Below are positions 1-9,668 of a stretch of 64,000 nucleotides of DNA, one piece after another. Source of the stretch: Cohnella nanjingensis (GTDB lineage: Bacteria; Bacillota; Bacilli; Paenibacillales; Paenibacillaceae); NCBI RefSeq assembly GCF_014212125.1, contig NZ_JACJVP010000004.1, forward strand, positions 1 to 64,000. The letters are read 5' to 3'. The notes under the pieces are model-generated. The model was not told where the DNA came from. It searched no databases and saw nothing but the letters and a program-made list of their open reading frames with translations. The position numbers and the translations under genes were made by a program. Every line of letters begins with the position of its first letter. Within the stretch, counting starts at the first letter, position 1.

Positions 1-1
1 C

Positions 2-163
2 TCCGCGGCGACCGCCGCGGAGAGCGCAGCCGGCGCGGCTGCGGCGACCGCCGACGCCGCGCCGGCCTGGACCGCGGACGCGGTCACGCTCTTCCGCTCG
101 CACCTGGGCCGGCGGCCCAGCTACGAGCGCGTCGGCACGTTCCCGCTCGGCGCGCCCTCCTAA
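2..163 (+). CDS. C-terminal end of an unidentified protein (5' end outside window)
   Basis: The plus-strand frame is open from the window edge to a TAA at 161-163. It gives an Ala-rich stretch followed by a charged tail ending in FPLGAPS. GC content is very high, which fits coding sequence of a GC-rich genome and contrasts with the AT-richer DNA that starts just downstream. I do not recognise the family from these 53 codons. It could be a low-complexity linker plus the last secondary-structure elements of a larger enzyme. Confidence 0.45.
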   Translation, partial: SAATAAESAAGAAAATADAAPAWTADAVTLFRSHLGRRPSYERVGTFPLGAPS

Positions 164-261
164 GGGCGCGCTCCCCAAACCCGCACGCGCGTTCGCTCAA
201 TAGCCGTAAGCTTGCGACGCGTTCTTCGCGAATTTCGTCTGGCCTTGATACGCGGACATGA

Positions 262-1380
262 TCACTTCTCTCGTACAAACCCGATGCTTCTGAGATACAC
301 TTGGAGCAATGCCAAGAATAACGCAATATCTTTAGGCGTGATATCCCCGATATTAGCTATCCTGAACGTATTCAACCTGTCGAGTTTGCCGGGGTAGATC
401 ATAATGCCTTGCTTGTAAAAGTAATCGTGCATCGTTTGAAAATGATAGCCGGCACAATCGGGTTCGATAATAGAGGTAATGATTTTGGAGTGATGTTTCT
501 CCGGAACGAGGTGGGTTAATCCCAACTCTCTAATTCCGTTTATCAGCGCTTCCCACGACGATGTATACCTCTTATATCGTTTTGCAACCCCTTCTTGTTT
601 CAGTTCGTCGAGGGCTTGTTTTAAGGCGTATAACGTTTGGACGGGAGGCGTAAACCGCATTTGATTACGTTTTGAAAAATGGATGTATTGCGCGTACAAA
701 TTCAAGTAAAAGTTCCTCGGTTGCGCATCCTTTAACTTGTCTAATTTGGATCTATTCGCTATGACGAAGGATACGCCTGCCATTCCTTGAAGGTTTTTGT
801 TGGAGCTGGAGGCCAGATAGGCAATGTTCATTTCGTTCATACGTATGGGTATGGCGCCGAATGAACTCATCGCATCGACAATAAGGTCGATGGCATGCTG
901 CTTGCATATTTCGCCGATTGCGTTAACGTCGTTTAAAAGCCCCGTTGTCGTCTCATGATGAACGACGGCGAGATGGCTGATCGCCCGGGTCGAAGAGCGG
1001 ATATATTTTTCCAAGGCGACTAAATCGATGGTATCCTCCGGAGAACTGTTAAATTCCATGTAATTCAGCCCATAAACCGATGCGATCTCGCACATCCGTT
1101 TTCCATATGCACCGTTATTAACGATAAGCACGGCATCTTTACCCGGGATTGAGCTTATCATGGATTCAACCGCCGCAGTGCCGGAACCGGCAAATAACAC
1201 CGTGGCATAATGCTCAGGATCTGCGACTAATCTGGTAAGTTCGTTGCAAATATACCGCATAACCTCGCCAAATTCCTCTTCACGGGGGCAAATATCCGGT
1301 ACCACCTGCGACATTTTTACGCTATCCGTGGTCGTAGCTGGACCAGGAGTAAGCAGGATGTTTCGGTGTATTGCCCTCAT
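262..1380 (-). CDS. phnW: 2-aminoethylphosphonate--pyruvate aminotransferase
   Basis: This is a PLP-dependent class V aminotransferase of 372 residues, the usual PhnW length. It interconverts phosphonoacetaldehyde plus alanine with 2-aminoethylphosphonate (AEP) plus pyruvate. The N-terminus (NILLTPGPATTT) is typical, GSGTAAVES forms the phosphate-binding loop, and the Schiff-base lysine lies in SSSNKNLQG near residue 195. The ATG at 1380 has AAGGAG about 5 bases upstream. It lies directly downstream of ppd and pepM on the same strand, so it most likely runs in the biosynthetic direction as the last step to AEP. A purely catabolic role would normally come with a phosphonatase (PhnX), and none is present here. 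Confidence 0.9.
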   Translation of the reverse strand: MRAIHRNILLTPGPATTTDSVKMSQVVPDICPREEEFGEVMRYICNELTRLVADPEHYATVLFAGSGTAAVESMISSIPGKDAVLIVNNGAYGKRMCEIASVYGLNYMEFNSSPEDTIDLVALEKYIRSSTRAISHLAVVHHETTTGLLNDVNAIGEICKQHAIDLIVDAMSSFGAIPIRMNEMNIAYLASSSNKNLQGMAGVSFVIANRSKLDKLKDAQPRNFYLNLYAQYIHFSKRNQMRFTPPVQTLYALKQALDELKQEGVAKRYKRYTSSWEALINGIRELGLTHLVPEKHHSKIITSIIEPDCAGYHFQTMHDYFYKQGIMIYPGKLDRLNTFRIANIGDITPKDIALFLALLQVYLRSIGFVREK

Positions 1381-1399
1381 AAATCTCCTTCTTTCTATC

Positions 1400-2533
1400 T
1401 CATGGGTTGTTTATAAACGCATGCAGTCTTTTTTTTACCTCGTGAGGTTTGATATGGGGGCGAGTAAGCTGATCTTTCGATTGTTTATCGATTTTGAGAT
1501 AGATGAAAGTCAGCCCTTTTGATTGTTTCCATTCTTTCAACGATGCTTCCAACTCTTCCAAACTGTGCGTGTATAGCGATTTGGCATAACCGCAAGAGGC
1601 AGCTATCTCAATAAAATCGATATGATGAGATACGGTGCTTTGTCCCCCTGTCGATTCATGCGCATTGTTGTCAAGCAAAATATGAACCATATTCGGCGGA
1701 TGATAATAACCGTTCGTCGCCAAGCTTCCCATACGCATTAGCAAAGAACCGTCTCCGTCGATCACGACGATATCCTTTTTCGGTTGGCTTAGCGCCAGTC
1801 CAAGTCCGAGGGAACTGATGCAGCCCATGGAACCTACCATATATAGGTTGTTTTCGGCATCTTCGATTTCATACAATTCTCGACCGGTTTTTCCGGTTGT
1901 GGCGAGTTGAACGGTATGGCAGTCTTTCAAAGCATTGATCGCCTTTAAAGCCGCAAAACGCGTGGGCATTTGAATGTTCGCATGACGCTTCCTTTTGTCC
2001 CGATTCGAATGAACGGCGGCGTGCTGCTTACGCAACGGCTCGTCTTTAAATGTATCTTTTTTGACGACAAAGAAAAAAGACCTGCCTTTTGAAATACAAT
2101 CGGCTGCCTGAATCACTTGTCGTGCGGCTTCCTCCACATGGTTGCTGAGATACTGCCATTCCACCTGCATCAGTTCCAACAGCTGTGTCGTAATCCGCCC
2201 CATCAGCATATGCTGCGGCTCATCAGGCATCCCCGGTTCGCCGCGCAGACTTACAAAACCAAGCAGAGGAATTTGAAACGGATAAGTAAGAGAAGTTAAC
2301 GGCGAAACGGCATTCGTCAAACCCGAATTTTGCATCAGTACGACGGGTTTCTTACCGCCAATAGACGCACCGGATGCTATGGCAACGGCTTCGCCTTCAT
2401 TAGCGGCTGCTACATAATCGCATTCGTTGATTGCATAATTAATTAAACTTTTTAAATAGGAGCACGGAACGCCGCTGAAGAACGTAAACCCCATTTTTTT
2501 CAACGTTTTTCCAAACAGCCCTGCGTCCATCAT
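1400..2533 (-). CDS. ppd: phosphonopyruvate decarboxylase
   Basis: This is a thiamine-diphosphate enzyme of 377 residues. It decarboxylates 3-phosphonopyruvate to phosphonoacetaldehyde, the step that makes phosphonate formation irreversible. The N-terminal PYR domain carries the [13 protein letters not shown] motif. The C-terminal PP domain carries the ThDP-binding signature beginning [20 protein letters not shown] with the downstream asparagine (DNNAHES). The start codon overlaps the pepM stop by 4 bases (ATGA), indicating translational coupling. It is followed after 19 bases by phnW. Together the three genes form the standard AEP biosynthesis operon. Confidence 0.92.
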   Translation of the reverse strand: MMDAGLFGKTLKKMGFTFFSGVPCSYLKSLINYAINECDYVAAANEGEAVAIASGASIGGKKPVVLMQNSGLTNAVSPLTSLTYPFQIPLLGFVSLRGEPGMPDEPQHMLMGRITTQLLELMQVEWQYLSNHVEEAARQVIQAADCISKGRSFFFVVKKDTFKDEPLRKQHAAVHSNRDKRKRHANIQMPTRFAALKAINALKDCHTVQLATTGKTGRELYEIEDAENNLYMVGSMGCISSLGLGLALSQPKKDIVVIDGDGSLLMRMGSLATNGYYHPPNMVHILLDNNAHESTGGQSTVSHHIDFIEIAASCGYAKSLYTHSLEELEASLKEWKQSKGLTFIYLKIDKQSKDQLTRPHIKPHEVKKRLHAFINNP

Positions 2534-3420
2534 AAACGTGGATCCTTCAAAAAAGGGAGATATCTTTGTTCGGCTAACTTAAGCTCTTCCGCGTCTTGAA
2601 GCCTGAATACCTCTTCGAGCGGAGCGACGCTGCCTTCAACCCGGAGAAGGTTTGCGTCCTGAAGAATTTGGCTGGATATTCTTTGCATGGCTTCGATCGA
2701 TGCCCTCAAATTATGGTTAGCCCAAATGACGAGGCTAACTCCGAGCTCCTGAAGCCGGGAGGTAGGCGTTTTGTAGTAAGTGGTAGGGACAACAACGATG
2801 GGCAACCTGTCCCCCCACTCTTTCATGAATGACTCAATTTCGGAAATATCCGATCTCTTGCTGTGTATGAGTATAGCATCGGCACCAGACTGCCGATAAT
2901 GCTCCGCGCGTTTGAAAGCCTCCTCTTGACCGCGACCTGTTATAAACGCTTCTACTCGCGCCACGACCACGAAATCTTCGTCCATTTGCGCATCTTTCAT
3001 GGATTTGATTTTCCCGCAAAATTCATCAATGTCTGCTAAAGGCTGGGACTCCGCATTAATGAATGAATTTGTTTTGGGGAACATTTTATCTTCAATGCAT
3101 ACCCCGGCGATTTGACGCTGCTCCAGCTTTTTGACCAATCTTCTGGCATTGTTGAAGTTTCCATACCCCGTATCCCCATCGAGCAAAATAGGAATCGAAG
3201 TTGCATCGCTCATAAATTCCAGGACATCCATGACCTGCGTCCAGGAAGCCTCATTATTATCCCGTACTCCCATGGCTGCGGACATCGATAAACCGCTGGC
3301 CCAAATGCCTTTAAAACCGCTTTCTTGAACGATTTTAGCCGAAAGTCCGTTATGAGCTTCCATGATAAACGCCATTTTTTTCGATTGTATCAGTTGCCTG
3401 AGCATCCATGTTTTTTTCAT
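2530..3420 (-). CDS. pepM: phosphoenolpyruvate mutase (phosphonopyruvate synthase)
   Basis: PepM isomerises phosphoenolpyruvate to phosphonopyruvate, forming the C-P bond; it is the committing enzyme of nearly all phosphonate biosynthesis. The 296-residue protein belongs to the isocitrate lyase/PEP mutase barrel. It shows the family-defining [10 protein letters not shown] (EDK-x5-NS), which separates true mutases from phosphonopyruvate hydrolases and lyases, and the Mg-binding [10 protein letters not shown]. An AAGGAGGA site precedes the ATG at 3420. It is first gene of the pepM-ppd-phnW operon and is divergent from the spore-coat-like cluster. No cytidylyltransferase (PntC) or further tailoring gene is visible in the window. 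Confidence 0.94.
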   Translation of the reverse strand: MKKTWMLRQLIQSKKMAFIMEAHNGLSAKIVQESGFKGIWASGLSMSAAMGVRDNNEASWTQVMDVLEFMSDATSIPILLDGDTGYGNFNNARRLVKKLEQRQIAGVCIEDKMFPKTNSFINAESQPLADIDEFCGKIKSMKDAQMDEDFVVVARVEAFITGRGQEEAFKRAEHYRQSGADAILIHSKRSDISEIESFMKEWGDRLPIVVVPTTYYKTPTSRLQELGVSLVIWANHNLRASIEAMQRISSQILQDANLLRVEGSVAPLEEVFRLQDAEELKLAEQRYLPFLKDPRL

Positions 3421-3707
3421 TCTTGTCCTCCTTCGTTTTCATGATGGTACGGAATCAGAATTGCGGCACTAGGCAGGACTGGGGTAGGACAATGCTTCCG
3501 TATAGGGTCCATCATATGAGATTGCCGACCGCGTGGCTCAAGTGTTTGTCTCGAATACATGCAATATAGGCGTGAAGAAGTACGCCAAGTAAGAGCGGAT
3601 ATAACCAATGCAGGTATAAACCCAATTATCATTCGCGTATTCGCGTTTCATTGCAGTGTTTCATATAGTGTTTAAGCGATTACCGTGCGAAGTTGGAGGG
3701 GAGCGTC
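3421..3707. other. divergent intergenic region between the phosphonate operon and the coat-like cluster
   Basis: These 287 bases separate pepM (minus) from the first plus-strand coat-like gene and must hold both promoters. A CATATAGTG at 3662-3670 resembles the -10 of mother-cell sigma factors (SigE/SigK type), but no convincing -35 partner could be fixed, so this is only suggestive. A 71-codon minus-strand reading frame here has no usable ribosome binding site and no recognisable content. Confidence 0.3.
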
Positions 3708-4748
3708 GTGTTCCGCTCAAGATCGAAACGGCGATTAAGGTCCATTTTAATGGAGTATGGTTTGCGTAATCATCGTATTTACGCTCATCCTTCTGTCTAC
3801 AAAAAAATCGCCGCATATCGCGTAATGACGGAAAAAGAATCGTTTTGTCTTAAACCTTATGGCGGTATGCGGAGGCAACTGCAGCGTGTTTGCAGCCGGA
3901 CCGAACGGTTAAGAAAGCTAGGCTTTACAGGCATTCCACAATGGCTGCCTTCAAAAAAGGGAACATACTGGATCACAAAAAACAGACGACATTATTATGT
4001 GACGGAGTGGATAGACGGTTCTCATTTAGGCGGGAAGGAAGAGGATTATGCACGGCTCGGCGAAGCGCTTGCACGGCTGCATCTTATTTCTAACCGGCAG
4101 TCACCTGTAATGCCGTCTATTGCAATGAAAGAAATCAACCGTCTCCGCTTTCAGCACATGGCGTTTGTCACTCATTTACGGTCGCTGAAAAAACAAAGGA
4201 ATGAATTCGGCCAATGGTTTAAGGAGCAGGGGCAGCAATGCCTTTCACTAGCCGAGGAGTCGTGGAGCGTCCTTAGCCAGCCGAAAGTAAAGCGGATATT
4301 TCAGCAATATCAACCTTCGCTTATCCACGGAGACGTAACAAGGCAGAACGTTATTATACATCCCAACGGATTATATCTAGTAGATTGGGAAGCGGTAAGG
4401 TGGGGTTGCGCTTATTATGAACTCGCCAAAACGCTTAGCAATGTAACCGATTATTCGGAGCCTCTTATGAAGGCGCTCCTGGCCGGTTATGAGGAACACA
4501 AACCGCTAACGCGGACAGAACGTTTCATCGTCGCATGCCTCTATCGTTTGCCGAGAGAAGCATGGTATTCCGCTCGACAAATCCATGACGGCAAACGTGC
4601 ATCGGCATTCAACGTGCTTACGGAGACTTGGTCGAAGCGATTGGAAATGATTCGAGGGTTAGACGCGTGGGCAGCACAACAGCGGGAAATGCCGCTAAGC
4701 ATTACGAATACGGAGGGATCTGCCGTTGTCGTTAGCGGGGCATATTGA
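3708..4748 (+). CDS. CotS-like spore coat protein with aminoglycoside-phosphotransferase fold
   Basis: The protein has about 346 residues from the GTG at 3708, which has GGAGGGG at 3695-3701; a TTG at 3693 would sit on top of that site. The N-terminal lobe is very basic and has a candidate ATP-lysine (KESFCLKPYGG). The C-terminal lobe has the kinase catalytic loop SLIHGDVTRQN and the metal-binding LVDWE. These motifs place it in the APH/CotS/YutH family, whose Bacillus members are spore coat proteins. The catalytic residues look intact, so phosphotransfer is possible, but the substrate is unknown. It overlaps the next gene by 23 bases. Confidence 0.75.
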   Translation: MFRSRSKRRLRSILMEYGLRNHRIYAHPSVYKKIAAYRVMTEKESFCLKPYGGMRRQLQRVCSRTERLRKLGFTGIPQWLPSKKGTYWITKNRRHYYVTEWIDGSHLGGKEEDYARLGEALARLHLISNRQSPVMPSIAMKEINRLRFQHMAFVTHLRSLKKQRNEFGQWFKEQGQQCLSLAEESWSVLSQPKVKRIFQQYQPSLIHGDVTRQNVIIHPNGLYLVDWEAVRWGCAYYELAKTLSNVTDYSEPLMKALLAGYEEHKPLTRTERFIVACLYRLPREAWYSARQIHDGKRASAFNVLTETWSKRLEMIRGLDAWAAQQREMPLSITNTEGSAVVVSGAY

Positions 4749-5634
4749 GACTCTGTATCCTTTGACGATCACAAGGATAAAGAAAGTGCGTGATGTTCAG
4801 AGAATGCTGACGTCGGACGGCCGTGCTCTTTGCTGCAAAACTTATAACTTCCCCGATAGCGAGGTTGATTTCATTGCCGATATCCTGATTCAACTTGTAG
4901 AGTCGGGTTTCCCCTACGGTCCCAGAATCGTCGCGACAAGGGATCGGAGATTATGGGCCAAAAGAAATGACAAACCGGTTATGGTTACCAATTGGATCAA
5001 AGGAAGGTCGCCGAATTTCGAAACGCCATCCGAATGGAAACAAGCGATCAGGACGCTGGCATCCTTCCATCGGTATGCGCAATTCCCCATCCTTCGCGAG
5101 GTACCGGCGGGAAGGGAGCGATATACGACGTTGACAAGCGTCATCGCCGATTATCGTACTACGCTGCAACATGTTCAAGACATTCCTGTGCATGCGTTCA
5201 TCTTTCTCTGCGACGAAGCGACACGCTATCTCGGCGAACCGAAGAGCATGGAAGCCGTCAAATGCGAGGCGGCCGTGCGCGCATGGGTACATGGCGACTA
5301 TAACTATCCGAATTTGATTCTGGATCGGAAAGGCTTCATGCGTCTGATCGATTTTGAGAACACTTCGCTGCAGGCGAGAATGACGGACCTTGCCCATATC
5401 TTGCATCGAAATGCAGCCTGGGACTGTGATGAACTGCTGCGTTGGATCGATTATTACGACCGTTTTCGCCCGTTGAGCGCAGAGGATCGATTTTTACTGT
5501 ACGCATTGCTGCACGTCCCTTACCCGCTGGTTCGAGCCATTCGTTCAAAGATAAGTAGAGACAAATGGATAAGCACGATGCCTCCGGGCAGAAAGATCGA
5601 TCAATATATCAGCGGATTACGAAAAATCATTTAG
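4726..5634 (+). CDS. second CotS-like APH-fold protein
   Basis: The protein has 302 residues and starts at a TTG (4726) inside the end of the previous gene. GGAGGG at 4712-4717 decides this start and implies coupled translation. Kinase-fold landmarks are RALCCKTYNF (candidate ATP-lysine), VTNWIKGR (hinge) and the catalytic loop WVHGDYNYPN followed by LIDFE. It is clearly a paralogue of its neighbour by fold but diverged in sequence. Pairs of such proteins beside YheC/YheD genes are a feature of spore-coat gene clusters; mother-cell expression is inferred from family, not shown by the DNA. Confidence 0.75.
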   Translation: MSLAGHIETLYPLTITRIKKVRDVQRMLTSDGRALCCKTYNFPDSEVDFIADILIQLVESGFPYGPRIVATRDRRLWAKRNDKPVMVTNWIKGRSPNFETPSEWKQAIRTLASFHRYAQFPILREVPAGRERYTTLTSVIADYRTTLQHVQDIPVHAFIFLCDEATRYLGEPKSMEAVKCEAAVRAWVHGDYNYPNLILDRKGFMRLIDFENTSLQARMTDLAHILHRNAAWDCDELLRWIDYYDRFRPLSAEDRFLLYALLHVPYPLVRAIRSKISRDKWISTMPPGRKIDQYISGLRKII

Positions 5635-5651
5635 AAAATGGAGTTGAGGTT

Positions 5652-6392
5652 ATGAAACATACCATTGTTCGAAGCAAAATGAAAAAGGGAAAAATATTGA
5701 TGAATGATCCTATTTTGAAGCATTACGTACCTGCAACACACAGGTTTCGCTCATCCAGAATCAAAAGGATGTTGCGAAGTTATTCTACGCTATACATTAA
5801 GCCGGATGTAGGCCGCAAAGGCAATGGCGTGATAAGGGTTAGCAAGTTGAATGATGGCGATGTCGAGATTTCCGATAATCAAACAACCGTTCGGTGCTCG
5901 AAGGAAACTGCCGTTGCGAATATAAAGAAGAAGCTTAAATCGAAAAAAAAATATCTCATTCAACGCGGGATATCGTTGGCAACCTACCATGGACGACCGT
6001 TCGACGTGCGGGTCGTATTGCAAAAACCTTTGAACCGGTGGACGCTTTCCCTGATGAGCGCCAAAGTCGCTCCTAAATCGTCCTCCGTCGTTACCAATGT
6101 ATCAAAGGGAGCACTGGACGTGGAAGTTGTCAAGGCGCTGCAAAATGCCGATCAACGCTTGAACGCCGTCAGAGTGATGCGGGATTTGATAGACGTGTCC
6201 TATCAAATTGCGCAGCGGCTTGGGTCCCGTTTTCCCCTTAAAATCATCGGATTGGACATGGGAATTGATAAGAAGGGGAACGTATGGTTTATCGAGGCGA
6301 ATACGAAGCCGGATTGCATAGGCTTGGAGCATCTGGACCGGAAGCTTTATCGAAGATATCGCCGCGCGAAAAGGATGCTGGCTAGAAGATGA
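5652..6392 (+). CDS. YheC/YheD family ATP-grasp protein (coat-associated)
   Basis: The protein has about 246 residues from the ATG at 5652, with GGAG at 5640-5643; an upstream ATG at 5565 lies inside the previous gene and lacks a site. ATP-grasp landmarks are YIKPDVGRKGNGVIRV (ATP-binding loop), YLIQRGISLATYHGRPFDVR (central part) and WFIEANTKPD (Mg-binding acid and Asn). The N-terminal basic segment resembles other short YheC/YheD members. B. subtilis YheC/YheD are endospore coat-associated, and the ligase reaction is unknown. It is the first of three such genes in this cluster. Confidence 0.78.
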   Translation: MKHTIVRSKMKKGKILMNDPILKHYVPATHRFRSSRIKRMLRSYSTLYIKPDVGRKGNGVIRVSKLNDGDVEISDNQTTVRCSKETAVANIKKKLKSKKKYLIQRGISLATYHGRPFDVRVVLQKPLNRWTLSLMSAKVAPKSSSVVTNVSKGALDVEVVKALQNADQRLNAVRVMRDLIDVSYQIAQRLGSRFPLKIIGLDMGIDKKGNVWFIEANTKPDCIGLEHLDRKLYRRYRRAKRMLARR

Positions 6393-6418
6393 ATTTCCGC
6401 CTGATTAACGCGGGTTTA

Positions 6419-6444
6419 CGAAAAAAACGCGAGGTTTTTTTTCG
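6419..6444. terminator. weak A/T-stem hairpin
   Basis: A CG(A)7C ... G(T)8CG inverted repeat lies between the ATP-grasp gene and kamA. The stem is almost entirely A-T, so it may be a poor terminator or chance. Confidence 0.25.
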
Positions 6445-6563
6445 GCTATTCCGCACCAGCCAACACTTGTCACGCCTTCGGCGCATTTCTTAGGGTATTA
6501 AATGTCTCGAAAGGATGATGAGCTTGAAAACGCAAGAGGAGACATTAACAGGAGGTAGTAGCC

Positions 6564-7727
6564 TTGCCGGTTAAATATCTTACGGATATTGCGAGCCTTC
6601 CTCAATTGACCGAAAGCGAGAAAGCTTCTTTACGTCAAGTCATCGATAAATTCGTTTTTCGACTTAACGATTATTATTTACAGCTTATTGATTGGTCGGA
6701 TCCGGACGATCCCATCCGACGGCTGGTTATTCCCAACACGAATGAGTTGGCGGAATATGGCCGATGGGACGCTTCGGATGAAGACACAAACTATGTCGTT
6801 AAAGGTTGTCAGCATAAATACAAAACGACGGCATTGCTGCTCGTTTCGGAGGTCTGCGGATCTTATTGCCGGTTTTGTTTTCGCAAACGATTGTTTCGAG
6901 ACGATGTACAGGAAGCCATGCCGGATGTTCAACAGGGTCTTACGTACATTGCGCAGCATGCCGAGATTAACAACGTCCTGCTCACGGGAGGAGATCCCCT
7001 GATCTTATCCACGAAGAAATTGAGCGGCATCATCGAAAGCCTGCGAGCGATGGAACATATTCAGATTATTCGAATCGGAACGAAAATGCCTTTGTTTAAT
7101 CCCATGAGAATTTATGAGGACGAAGGCCTGCTTGCGCTTATTCGCAAGCACTCCACGGCACAGAAACGGATTTATATTATGGCTCATGTAAATCATCCAA
7201 GAGAAATCACTGCCGAGGCCAGAGCTTGCTTTCAAGCTTTACACGATGCTGGAGCGGTCGTGGTCAATCAAACGCCGATTCTTAAGGGCATCAACGACGA
7301 CCCTGCGATACTTGGCGAATTGCTGGATAAGTTATCCTGGGCAGGCGTCACCCCTTACTACTTTTTCATAAACAGGCCCGTTGCGGGGAATCGCGGATTC
7401 GTCCTCAGTCTGGAAGAAGCTTATCGCCTCGTAGAAGGAGCGAAGTCAAGAACGTCCGGGCTGGGTAAACGCGTAAAGCTCTGTATGAGCCACACCTCGG
7501 GAAAGATTGAAATACTGGCAATCGAGAACGGCAAGGCTTATCTGAAATATCACCAGTCAAGAGACGATGAGTTCGGCAAGTTTATGATTCTGGATTGCCC
7601 GAAAGAAGCCTCCTGGTTTGACGAACTTCCAGGTAACGAAAAGTACTGGACAAAACCGGGCAAAAAAACGGCCGACGTGATCTCCGTTAATGAATTGCCT
7701 GACATCCCGCGTAAAAACGAAAAATGA
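6564..7727 (+). CDS. kamA: KamA-family radical SAM aminomutase (lysine 2,3-aminomutase type)
   Basis: The protein has 387 residues from a TTG start with GGAGGT at 6551-6556. The radical-SAM cluster motif is CGSYCRFCF (CxxxCxxC), followed by KRLF as in lysine 2,3-aminomutases; VLLTGGDPL is the SAM-binding GGD loop. The family moves the alpha-amino group of lysine to the beta carbon using a [4Fe-4S] cluster, SAM and PLP. It is somewhat shorter than classical KamA (about 415-470 residues), so the substrate could differ. A 19-codon frame (6515-6574) encloses the kamA ribosome binding site and could couple translation. Its place between YheC/YheD genes suggests a role in the spore; B. subtilis yodO is sporulation-linked. 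Confidence 0.82.
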   Translation: MPVKYLTDIASLPQLTESEKASLRQVIDKFVFRLNDYYLQLIDWSDPDDPIRRLVIPNTNELAEYGRWDASDEDTNYVVKGCQHKYKTTALLLVSEVCGSYCRFCFRKRLFRDDVQEAMPDVQQGLTYIAQHAEINNVLLTGGDPLILSTKKLSGIIESLRAMEHIQIIRIGTKMPLFNPMRIYEDEGLLALIRKHSTAQKRIYIMAHVNHPREITAEARACFQALHDAGAVVVNQTPILKGINDDPAILGELLDKLSWAGVTPYYFFINRPVAGNRGFVLSLEEAYRLVEGAKSRTSGLGKRVKLCMSHTSGKIEILAIENGKAYLKYHQSRDDEFGKFMILDCPKEASWFDELPGNEKYWTKPGKKTADVISVNELPDIPRKNEK

Positions 7728-7772
7728 AATGATAACGGAATAAGAAGAAACTGGACGAAGGGGTGACTGCAT

Positions 7773-8864
7773 TTGCGTTCGAGATTATTCTCAGGCAGGA
7801 AACCGATTGTTAGCGTAATCCTGGGAAACACTTTTGTTAAAACGACGGGAGTTAGAGGACTTGTCGCCGCCAATCGAATAGCAAGAACCAGGCTCAACTT
7901 CTTTACGACGAAGGATGTAGACTATAGACGAAAACGAATAAGGGGAACCTATTACGATCGTCGGAAGAAACGCTGGAGAAGGAAGTATTTCCCATTCCCT
8001 GACGTGCTCTATGTACGCGGAGGTTCAGGAGCCAAAGTGGAACGCATTGCAGAACGATTCGACAAAATGGGCATTCCAAGAATCAACTCTTTAATCGCCT
8101 TCGACAAAGGCGATCTATTCGAAAGGTTGTCCCTCGATGAGGATATTAGACCGTATTTGCCGTTTACCAGAACCATTCGCAACTTGAGCGAAGCCAGAAG
8201 ATATATACGAAGCATTGGGAATGTCTATATCAAAGCACGCCGCGGCAGACGCGGCATGCAGGTGATGCAGGTTACCAAAGTGAAGCATAGAGGATATCGA
8301 TACAGACACTCCTATTTAGGAAGTTTGGTCCGCGATAGAGCTGAGCACTTCAGAGATATGCGGATCGTATTGAGGCGATATTTTGGCTCCAGAAGGGTTA
8401 TCATTCAAGAGGCAATCGATATCGTGAAAGCCGATCATAATCGCGCTGTGGATTTTCGCGGCGAAGTGCAGCGAAACGGAAAAGGCGAAATCGAGATCGT
8501 TGCGATACCGATTCGGGTGGGGAAAAGGAATTCGCCGATATCGACCCATGGCGAGGCTTATCGATTCGAATATTATTTACCGAAGCTGTTTCCCCATTAC
8601 AGCGAAGAGCAAATCGAGGAATTGAAAAATCAAATACACGATTTTCTCGTCAAAATGTATAATAGCGTCGAAGAAAATTATGGGCATTTCGGAGAAATCG
8701 GCGTTGATTTTGGCGTAGATCGAAATGGAAACATTCGGCTTATAGAAGCCAATGCGCAGTCCGCCAAAGTATCGATCGGTAAAGCATACGATTCGAGAAC
8801 GGTTAGAAAGATCTATTTAAATCCGCTACTATACGCCAAAAAGCTGGCAAAACGCAGGAGATAA
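7773..8864 (+). CDS. YheC/YheD family ATP-grasp protein, long form
   Basis: The 363-residue protein starts at a TTG (7773) with AAGGGG upstream. It has the full two-part YheC/YheD architecture. A unique N-terminal domain (about residues 1-120) contains the LYVRGGSG turn. The ATP-grasp domain follows with VYIKARRGRRGMQV, VIIQEAIDIV and the metal site RLIEANAQSAK. The protein is rich in Arg and Lys, like coat-associated proteins that bind an anionic layer. Catalytic acid and Asn are retained, so it may be an active ligase. It is coupled in direction and spacing with kamA and the following gene. Confidence 0.78.
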   Translation: MRSRLFSGRKPIVSVILGNTFVKTTGVRGLVAANRIARTRLNFFTTKDVDYRRKRIRGTYYDRRKKRWRRKYFPFPDVLYVRGGSGAKVERIAERFDKMGIPRINSLIAFDKGDLFERLSLDEDIRPYLPFTRTIRNLSEARRYIRSIGNVYIKARRGRRGMQVMQVTKVKHRGYRYRHSYLGSLVRDRAEHFRDMRIVLRRYFGSRRVIIQEAIDIVKADHNRAVDFRGEVQRNGKGEIEIVAIPIRVGKRNSPISTHGEAYRFEYYLPKLFPHYSEEQIEELKNQIHDFLVKMYNSVEENYGHFGEIGVDFGVDRNGNIRLIEANAQSAKVSIGKAYDSRTVRKIYLNPLLYAKKLAKRRR

Positions 8865-8912
8865 GGTACAGTACTTGACGCAGGATGGGGGCGGACGAAA
8901 GGCGGATGATCG

Positions 8913-9668
8913 ATGGAAATATCGATAAGACGCAACAAGTACATCAAATACAGATTTATGAGACAGTCCCGCAAGTTGCGCCGGCATTTGCCGAAAACGG
9001 AAATATTCACAAAAGATAAATTATCGGAATTTTTAGAAGCCTATCGCGACGTTATCGTGAAACCGATCGACGGAAAGCGCGGACTCGGCGTGATCCGTAT
9101 TACCGCCTCTGGCCTTATGGAGTACGAGATGCATTGGGAAGATAAAAAAAAAACAATAGATGACGCCGATGAGTTATTCGAGAAAGTGAGCGATTCAATT
9201 GGCAGCCGTAACTACATTATACAACGGCGGATTCCCCTTGCCTCTGTCCATGGGCGCCCTTTTGATATACGAGTTATCGTACAGCGCAGAGATAAAGCCG
9301 ATCCATGGCAGGTGACTGGCAAAGTCGCCAAAGTTGCAGGCGATGGCTATATCGTCACGAATAATGAGAGGAGCAATGGAACCGTATTGCCTCTGCGCAC
9401 CGCGATTGGAGAGTCCGAGTTGAAACACATGTCTCGATCCTCCCTGCTACACACCATCGATAAGGTGGCGGTGCGGGCATCAGAAAAACTTTGCAAATTA
9501 TATACCGATCAATATATATTCGGATTCGATATGGGACTAGATCGATACGGCGACGTATGGATCATTGAAGCGAATTTAAGTCCCATGCTAACCCATTTCA
9601 AAAAACTGAAGGATCAGCGCATGTTCAGGCGAATTCTCCGCGAAGAGCGTTATCGTATAAGGGACTGA
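8913..9668 (+). CDS. YheC/YheD family ATP-grasp protein, short form
   Basis: The 251-residue protein starts at ATG 8913, with a moderate AAAGGCGGA site upstream. It closely parallels the protein at 5652-6392: VIVKPIDGKRGLGVIRI, YIIQRRIPLASVHGRPFDIR and WIIEANLSPM occupy the same positions, so the two look like diverged duplicates flanking kamA and the long form. It is the last gene of the low-GC plus-strand cluster; a strong hairpin terminator follows at once. Confidence 0.76.
   Translation: MEISIRRNKYIKYRFMRQSRKLRRHLPKTEIFTKDKLSEFLEAYRDVIVKPIDGKRGLGVIRITASGLMEYEMHWEDKKKTIDDADELFEKVSDSIGSRNYIIQRRIPLASVHGRPFDIRVIVQRRDKADPWQVTGKVAKVAGDGYIVTNNERSNGTVLPLRTAIGESELKHMSRSSLLHTIDKVAVRASEKLCKLYTDQYIFGFDMGLDRYGDVWIIEANLSPMLTHFKKLKDQRMFRRILREERYRIRD

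Noticed and set aside
3417..3632. 71-codon minus-strand frame upstream of pepM
   Set aside because: It has no ribosome binding site and occupies the divergent promoter region.
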